NCBI RefSeq assembly: GCF_964355755.1
Contig: NC_092670.1
Coordinates: forward strand, 24,222,795-24,286,794
From: Antedon mediterranea
Lineage: Eukaryota > Echinodermata > Crinoidea > Comatulida > Antedonidae
Length of the DNA stretch: 64,000 nucleotides
Direction: 5' to 3'
A program made the translations under genes and the position numbers. Below the pieces are notes generated by a model. That model saw only the letters and a program-made list of their open reading frames with translations. It searched no databases and was not told the DNA's origin. Shown piece by piece: positions 57,058 to 64,000 of this stretch; position 1 is the first letter of the stretch, and each line of letters opens with the position of its first letter.

Positions 57058-57289
57058 CTTCAAAATAGATAAAATACTATTAAACACTTTTCAGCAATAA
57101 GTAAATGTAACAAAGATTTAACTTTAATGAAGAAAAAAATATTTTTAAAGATGTCAAACCAAAGAAATTGTCTCTTAACATGATTTTGCGATTTATCTTA
57201 ATATGCTAACTTAAGTACTTATTACTTTTTTCAGAAAAGGCAGGTTACGTTAGTTAGTAAATAATAATTATATTTATTGTTAGGCCTAC

Positions 57290-57347
57290 AGTTCTAAGAG
57301 ATATCAAACCTGGATGGTAATTCATTAATTTGTATCCCAGAAAATTC
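57290..57347 (-). pseudogene. LGR locus 2 shortened LRR exon
   Basis: Counterpart of 39182-39239, 58 nt with the same internal loss. Confidence 0.6.
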
Positions 57348-57588
57348 CTTCAAATTAAACACAATATACGGTAGAAAAGGAAAGTGTGCCAAATCACCAA
57401 ATAACAAGTTTACTTTAGTAATAATGTACGTAATTAAGAATATAAATAAATACCTTACATTTTTTTTCAGAGATGTTAATCAAGAAAAAAACATATTTTT
57501 TTTTAACATGAGAAATTGTCTATGTTTAACATTGTTTAATTAGCAATAACAACATTTAAACGTAATCATATAAAAAATAAACACTTAC

Positions 57589-57660
57589 AATTTTTCTAGA
57601 GATGTTAAACCAGAAAAAACATTGGCTTGCAATGCACTAATTGCGTTAAGAGACAAATCC
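57589..57660 (-). CDS. LGR locus 2 first LRR exon (EKL type, intact)
   Basis: 72 nt, phase 2-2, donor GTAAGT; 'DLSLNAIS' at the start, 'LTSLEKL' at the end. It encodes the same repeat as 39482-39553. Confidence 0.85.
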
Positions 57661-57715
57661 CTTCAAATAGATAAAAACCCAGTAAACATACTAAATTGAC
57701 TTTTTTAGTATCAAG

Positions 57716-57759
57716 AAAAAATATCGGCTTGTGTACTAATTTTGTTGAAAGTCAAATCT
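57716..57759 (-). pseudogene. LGR locus 2 truncated LRR exon
   Basis: Counterpart of 39606-39652. Confidence 0.65.
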
Positions 57760-57882
57760 CTTCAAAGTAAATAATAACTAAACATTTTGAAATTGTCTAA
57801 ATTGAACACTTTTCAAAACTAATTCAATTTCAAAAATATGTTATGTAAATAATAAATATACCTCTTATGTTTTTCATTTTTA

Positions 57883-58683
57883 GTCGCGTGGAAGCGACTC
57901 TATAGTTCACTATGTCGGTCGGTCGGTCTGTCTGTCGGTCTGTCTGTCGGTCTGTCTGTCTGTCGGTCCGGTATCACTATGCGTTTTATCGCTTTCTGAC
58001 CTTATCTTGATATCAGTTTAATCTAGCTAGGTCAATTTTTCACAGTATATTCCTTATGGCCAGGAATCAATGTGGTTATGTTTTCACGGTGCGCAATAAA
58101 AAATTACGTGGTCTACGCACGATTTAACGAAATCACGTTTGTAATCATATCTTCACAACCATGAATCACAATTAAATAAAATTTGGTACTCATAAATTTC
58201 AGGGAATAAATCATCATATGGCAATACAATTACGTGCGTAGCGCATGTAACGCATGCGTACGCGCGCTTAACATTTTCAAAATTTATTTTCGATGAAATA
58301 AGAGTACATTTCAGGCAATTTTAGGCGTTTACAAAATTGCCATGAGTGCGCATATTTTTGTGCGTGCACTGCACGTTAAATGTTATTGCGCACTCTTTTT
58401 GCCCGATTTCTGTTTTCTTGACTTACTTTTCAACTCGAAATTACGTTATACGAGCACGTCGAAAGTGACAGGCTACGCACGTGTAAATTAAAAAAAAATA
58501 AATGTTTTTAAACATTTCAACATTTTTAAACATGTTCAGTAATTTCGGTCAGTATGGTTCACTATGTCGGTCGGTCGGTCTCTCTGTCTGTCTGTCTGTC
58601 GGTCTGTCTGTCGGTCTGTCGGTCTGTCTGTCGGTCTGGTATCACTATGCATTGTAGCACGCGACTTAATGGCTGTTGGCCTT
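57883..58683. mobile_element. GTCGCGTG-ended insertion with GTCG/GTCT microsatellites
   Basis: It is present in locus 2 and absent from the aligned poly-T site in locus 1 (39770). The ends are 'tagtcgcgtg' on the left and 'cacgcgactta' followed by 'ggctgttggccttg' on the right. Two copies of 'ttcactatgtcggtcggtcg' followed by (GTCT/GTCG)n and 'ggtatcactatgc' lie at 57907-57982 and 58557-58649. Related fragments are scattered in the window. The Thr/Asp-rich frame across it is a microsatellite artefact. Confidence 0.75.
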
Positions 58684-59013
58684 GTTTTTTTAAAGAATAA
58701 ATATAATGCTAATTTCATTATTCCTCAACATATCTAAACTACGGTGATATTATTTCTATTTCATTTGATAATTTATCTCTGTTTTGTATCCTTTATACAT
58801 TATACATTATTATATGATGTTTATGCTATAATCTAATTTTCAGTTTTAACCACTCTCACAGTATTATTATACTGTTTTTGTTTTTGTTTAAAGAAAAATC
58901 AACCGCATTCAAAACATTTTGTTAGGCCTATGTTTTTCCCCAACTTGTTTCGTCTTAGTCGTTGTCGTCATATTCTTTTAGAAATAATAATGATTAGTTC
59001 AATATATACCTAC

Positions 59014-59143
59014 AATGATTTGATTGGACAATGCCGGTTGTAATTAGAAATGACTGTCCAGTTATATCTTATTGGATTGTTACAATAATATTCGCATGCC
59101 ACTGATGAGAACTGACAAGAGAAATTCATTGGGCAAACCGCTT
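59014..59143 (-). CDS. LGR locus 2 Cys-rich N-terminal cap exon
   Basis: 130 nt, the same sites and phases as 40102-40231 (acceptor gtttttatag, donor GTAGGT). All five cysteines are kept. Substitutions include Val to Met after 'CP' and Pro-Val-Thr to Ser-Val-Ala. Confidence 0.8.
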
Positions 59144-60727
59144 CTATAAAAACATAAGAAATAAATAAATAAATACAAAACAATAACCGAAGCTAATTAA
59201 CAGACAATCTTCAAGTAACGTTGTGACACATTAAGATCGTGGGCTCCATTCTGTACGACTGAGGAGAATGATTCACTCTAAGCCTGTGCGGTCACCTTCA
59301 CCATACCTGAGTGTATTTTGGTAAGACTCTAGGCCTACGTTATTATTTTATGTAGTCATAATAAGTTTGTAATCCTGATTCCTTGCCGCTGTTCATTGTG
59401 ATATGGATGAGTTTCCTCGCTGACCCCTCCTCGTGTTATTTTACTATTAAAGATGTATTGTCCCCAAAACATTAAATATGAAGATTAATACAACTTTAAA
59501 TTTTTACCCCGAAAATAAATAAATTAATTCAAGCATATATTGATGTCAAGACAATCGCTGGGTTGACTTTTGTTTTTCTTTAAATTCCAGTTTTATCTAA
59601 ATCATTGTTTTGTTTGATCCAATTTTTGGAGATATGAATTGTTTAACAAACATGGGAAACCAGCAATACTGCAGAAGATCGATTATTTGAATTTTACTCA
59701 ATTTTATAAGTCTGATAATGATCAGATCAAGAGACGACAATAGCAAACATACATTACACATTAAAAATATTAGACATGTATAATGACAATAATAAAAGCA
59801 ATCATACCAGAAACATTGCAGCAGATAACAAGCGGTACAGTCAAGATTATGACGATTATGATTTTAAAGATGACAGCCATCATTCTTCTTTACTCAACTC
59901 AACTAAAAATAAACGTTTACTCCATGAACTTGTTCGTTATGTTATAAACGTATCGTGCTAACTACTCATATATAATTGAATAATTCTGTTGCGTTGATTT
60001 TAGTGCGTATTAAACATTTAGACAAATTACTTCACCAGATATTACTAGTATAAACGTCTTAAATAACCAATATCATAAAGTACAACATTAAAAGTGAAGT
60101 ATTCGTGTGGTCCTCTTAGCCTACTGTTGCAAAATATTTTTTAACAGTGACTAACCCAGAGTTTGAAGCGAAAGTTTGCTAGTTCAGGACTTAACCCCCG
60201 TCATTTTAATAATAAATATATATTGTGTTAATAATTTCAGTGCTATTATGCCTACAAAAATTGATTTCAATTGATGTGTCTTATAAAAATGGTGCTGTTC
60301 TTAATGTTAATTTGTTTATTGAATTTAGTATAATAAGACATTAGTAATACTACTCATATCAGGTGCGCCTCCTGTGTGTGCGCGGTCGCAATAATTATGT
60401 TGGCTCGTCGTGCATTATTCATCATTTCTGTCCTTAACCTGAACAAAAACAATGCAGCCTGGTGTCTAGTCATATGTTGTATGCTCTTACATTTATTTGT
60501 ATTTGTGAAAGTTATCTCCTTTTTAGTTATTACCGAGTAAATCCTGTAATGTTTTAATTGTTGCTATATTTTGTTATATTCTTAAATCTGGCTTTTGTAT
60601 AATTGTTTCTTTATCTTAATTCTCGTCAAAGTATACCTACACTATGAGAAAAGCACAGGTTGAATACGTGACTAGATTCTTCTTAACTTTGATTTAACAT
60701 GCGTCTTGGAGTATCTGCTTTGTTATT

Positions 60728-62050
60728 ATCTATATATAAATTTACGTAAGGGCAAAATTCGGTAAATCGCGCCTTACTTCTATAATTTTTACTCGATGGT
60801 ATATAAAGTTGGTTCGTACTTTCGGTACTGATTTTAACCACCTGATGTAACCCTGTTTACTAATTAAATTAAGTTAGATAATAAGTTATTGACGGTTAAA
60901 ACGAATTTAGGTTCCAAGATTTGCCCCAAATAGGGGTGTTTTCCGACCGTGGTATACACTGTATAATGGATGTCCGTCTTGAAAAATACCCGCCACAAAA
61001 ATGCGAGGAGGCTTCGCATTTTCCTATCTCCTCCTACGATAATTGTTTTTAATAGCTGAAAACCGGTTGAACAGCTAGAGTACACCATCATGATGTTGAA
61101 GACAGGCCGATTTTCTTTAAAAAATACTATTTTGATAGATTTAATATACGATTATACAAATCTATTGATTTGCGATGAATGGAACATCCCAATCTCTCAG
61201 TCTGCCAGAGTTTGGTTTAACACAAGTACTGTAGGTAAATTTATGAGCCCTTGGTTTAACACATACGGTAGGTAAATATATGGGCCCTTTGAGAATAAAC
61301 TTGCGAGATTGTGGATAGGCTCTACTGTTAGATATATAAACACATTATTATATACAAATAAACTTTATACTGACAGTTCTTTCTCAACGTTTGTATTAAT
61401 TAATAATTACCAAATATAAACGTCGTAGTGGTGTATCGTGACATGGTACTTTAATATTTCAATCGATTATGACAGTGACAGTTTTAACTAAACTAAATAA
61501 AGAATGTTCTCTAATATAATTAGGAATCTCTTGCCATACACGGGGAAAATTAGTGTACAATGAATATTTAAAAGAAATAAATAAATAAATAAAATAAAAA
61601 AAGTATTAAATCGGAAATGTTTTACTGTATTTAGAGGTATATTATTTATAGGCCTATAAAACATGAAAAAAATATTTCGTTACTGAGTGGATAAAGAATA
61701 TATTTAAAAATTGTTCCTCTTTGTACCTATCCGCTTTCCCATCCCTCAACCCTAATGTTACATACAAAACACAAATTGGGTTTCTTTAAATGAGTCCAAA
61801 TCAAAAACTTGGACTCATTTTGTGATAAGTTTCTCCTTCGGAAGTAATTCCCAGGGTGCTAATTTTAGTTGACTACATAAATCATCGTGTCTATTTATTT
61901 GTTTCTGTAAACGACAATGTATAGGCCTATAGTCCTGCGGTACGTACATTTGAAATCGCCAGTTTTGTTACGCTGAAATTACTGTGTATTCGAGAACCAT
62001 CTGTGGGAACGACCTAGATGGTACGCGAGCGAAGCGAGCGTACCATCTAT
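60728..62050 (+). mobile_element. Helitron-like repeat, copy 3, with 3' hairpin
   Basis: It is absent from the aligned site in locus 1 (near 42010). It starts 'tctatatataaatttacgtaa' after an A. Near the 3' end (about 62010-62046) lies a hairpin whose stem is 'gatggtacgc' and its complement around 'gagcgaagcga', like the subterminal hairpins of Helitrons. No Rep/helicase frame is present, so it is non-autonomous. The 3' boundary is approximate. Confidence 0.65.
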
Positions 62051-62841
62051 TATCATTGATAATATCATTATAATTGATAAGGTTCGTCGTCGTATTTGAT
62101 ATTAATTTAGTCATTAGTTAAATTTAACATCGCGTTCATGTTGTCTATACGCATTTAGATTTTACAAATAATAATTCCTTCCTATGAGTTGTTTTTCTCT
62201 CGTAATGTAGAATTAAGTCTACTGTATTGTGTATGTTATTACACATTCAAATATTATTGTTTAATATTGATTTGGAGTTTGCGGGGTTTTAACTTTATAA
62301 CTTTAACCATTGAGAAATCTTTAACTAAATCATAAACTGACTGTATTACAACATTAGTTTCCTTATGGCCTATTTATTACATTAAACCATTGCGCATCTA
62401 TCAAAATATACCGATTTAATTGTACAGAAAAAGAAATATAATATTGTCTCCCAGCCCTCCTAAAAAAATATTTTTAAATTGTTTGATTATTTATGCCGTT
62501 TTGATACGAAACACAATTGTTATTCATGTTTACCAAAATTGGATCGAAACACAAATATTTAGCTGAACACCCTGTAATTTAAAGTGTCTTATAGATTAAT
62601 GATTTTTTTTAATTTAATTTGGTTGTCTATTTAGGTGAAATCATAATTTAATAAACTTGATAAAAACTAAAAAGTGACCACCTTACTTTAAGTTTGATTT
62701 TATTAATCTTCATTTTCCATGTTTTAGGGCACATCTTTAAATTATTTTTAAAACAGCATTATGTTATACAGAATGAATGAATAAATATTCATAACGGTTG
62801 ATATGTAAGAAATTTCTTGGCATACCTTATAAATCTAATAA

Positions 62842-63350
62842 CGACAGATCACAAGGGCTGAACTTGGGCGTTTTCCATTATGGATTGATGTATACAAGAA
62901 ATTGTTAGCTTTTTTGCTAAAGGTAATCGGAATGGCTCCAAATCGACTTCCTTATAAATGTTATGCGCTTTTGAAGCGATTTCAGGAAAACGAAGGTAAA
63001 CCAAATTGGGTATCAAATATCAAATCAATCTTCAAGCGATACCGGTATGGCTTCGGCTATGCATGGCTTAACCAGGGTGTTGGAAATAAACGTTTATTTC
63101 TTATGTAATTTAAAAAAAACGATGTATTCACAGGAGTGGCGGTCACAATCTGACTCACGCAGCAGACTTTTTTATCTCAATATTAAACAGTCAATTAAGT
63201 TAGAAAAAAAACATACAACAAGTAAAAGTATTTAGGCATAGAAGATACATTTTGTTGATAAGGACCTCATCACACAACTTAAATGTAAATATTAGAGTAA
63301 ATGATAATTTCTTAAATCTATGTCAGATTTAAATGCTTATGTTAATCTGT
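62842..63350 (+). mobile_element. LINE ORF fragment, duplicate of 42794-43300
   Basis: It has the same motifs and the same frame breaks as the locus 1 copy, so both derive from one insertion that predates the segmental duplication. Confidence 0.75.
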
Positions 63351-64000
63351 CAAAGTATTTATTTGTCTCGTTAAAAAGGAGAGAGTCAACCTTACAGTAA
63401 TATATTGTGAATCTATGCACCCGTGGCCTAAAGATAAAATAAAGGCAGGCACCATTGCCTGGAATTTAAAAAAAAAACCTAGGCCTAACATCTCAATAAA
63501 TGATATAGCATTTATCTTTGTTCTAAATTTACGAAACAATCCATTTTATTAATAAATTCCACTTTGTTCTTTTGCCCATTTATTACAAAATCCTGCTACA
63601 TAGTACAGATCTGAAACGCGAAATATATTCGTCTATTTCTTTTTCAGGCTTGGGAAAACCGCAATGGTATCGTTATTGGAATAAATAAAGGAACTCATAG
63701 GTATACCTAAAATTAGCTAACAAAGACGAGGATTAGGCACAGAAAACCACAAATACATAAATCATAACATACATTTATTCATCTCATAAACAAACAAACC
63801 AAGCAAAGAATAAAAAATATTTTTAATGATGAAAGGGACCTCCAACAAGAAACCCCAGCCAGAACAACACAAAAAGAAGCAGAAAGGTTAAATGAACCCA
63901 TTATAGGCCAACATACTGTACATTACATTATACATAATCATGGCATAATTATTACATTAGCTTAGTAAAAATTATTATAAATCAATAAAAGAAAGTTTAT
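63351..64000. other. Duplicated flank running off the window
   Basis: It matches 43301-43960. The last ~34 bp correspond to the 3' end of the minus-strand LINE at 43930-45690, so that LINE probably continues beyond the window. Confidence 0.6.

Larger units (their letters stand above)
50496..64000 (-). repeat. Second copy of the LGR segmental duplication
   Basis: It is co-linear with about 27460-43960: 7TM exon, divergent LRR exon, LRR array, cap exon, 5' flank, LINE fragment and the 3' end of the second LINE at the window edge. Differences are discrete insertions and array copy-number changes. The copy continues past the window. Confidence 0.9.

Noticed and set aside
58536-58718. Thr/Asp/Arg-repeat protein
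   Set aside because: Translation of the GTCT/GTCG microsatellite in the 57883-58683 insertion.

Overview
This is an AT-rich, intron-bearing animal genome window. Spliced exons, tRNA-derived SINEs, LINE fragments, MITEs and foldback elements are all present, and nothing looks prokaryotic. The gene content (an expanded family of cGAS-like nucleotidyltransferases and a duplicated relaxin-receptor/GRL101-type leucine-rich GPCR) and the frequent AGGCCT palindrome suggest an invertebrate deuterostome, perhaps an echinoderm. That assignment is inference; no ribosomal or mitochondrial marker is present.

Region 1 (1-5.6 kb) is repeats: a foldback element with about 0.5-kb arms, a perfect 20-bp hairpin beside a GAT microsatellite, and a Helitron-like repeat carrying an inserted LINE fragment and a SINE.

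Region 2 (5.6-27.4 kb) is a tandem array of four cGAS-like receptor (cGLR) genes, all on the minus strand. Copy 1 is a pseudogene, broken by frameshifts and by a SINE that itself contains a DNA transposon. Copies 2, 3 and 4 keep the GS motif, the E-x-D pair and the third catalytic aspartate. In copies 1 and 2 the catalytic exon ends in a phase-2 splice donor and is followed by a matching exon encoding a complete 76-residue ubiquitin-like domain ending RLRGG-R. Copy 2 is therefore predicted to be a 415-residue cGLR-ubiquitin fusion. Copies 3 and 4 end in short alternative terminal exons; copy 4 still carries a relic of the ubiquitin exon. Each of the four copies has an upstream NF-kB-type palindrome GGAAATTCCC, which I found nowhere else in the window, and copies 1 and 2 have a TGACGTCA (CRE) site about 40 bp away. 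The architecture suggests immune-inducible nucleotide-second-messenger sensors, some possibly conjugable through the C-terminal ubiquitin fold.

Region 3 (27.4-44 kb) and region 4 (50.5-64 kb) are two copies of a segmental duplication, each with a minus-strand leucine-rich-repeat GPCR gene. From 5' to 3' on the minus strand there is a Cys-rich cap exon (130 nt), an array of 72-nt exons each encoding exactly one 24-residue LRR with phase-2 introns on both sides, one divergent 72-nt LRR exon, and a single exon holding the whole seven-helix domain. Nine intact LRR exons remain at locus 1 and eight at locus 2, among many decayed exons. Four locus-2 exons have open frames but share the same dead splice donor. 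Locus 1 carries a 5.8-kb near-palindromic foldback element in an intron; locus 2 has the empty site. Locus 2 in turn has a TTA-flanked MITE, a GTCG-rich insertion and a Helitron-like copy that locus 1 lacks.

The spacer between the two loci (44-50.5 kb) holds decayed LINE reverse transcriptase pieces, a TA microsatellite, one end of a hAT-like element, and a second Helitron-like copy with a palindromic MITE inside it.
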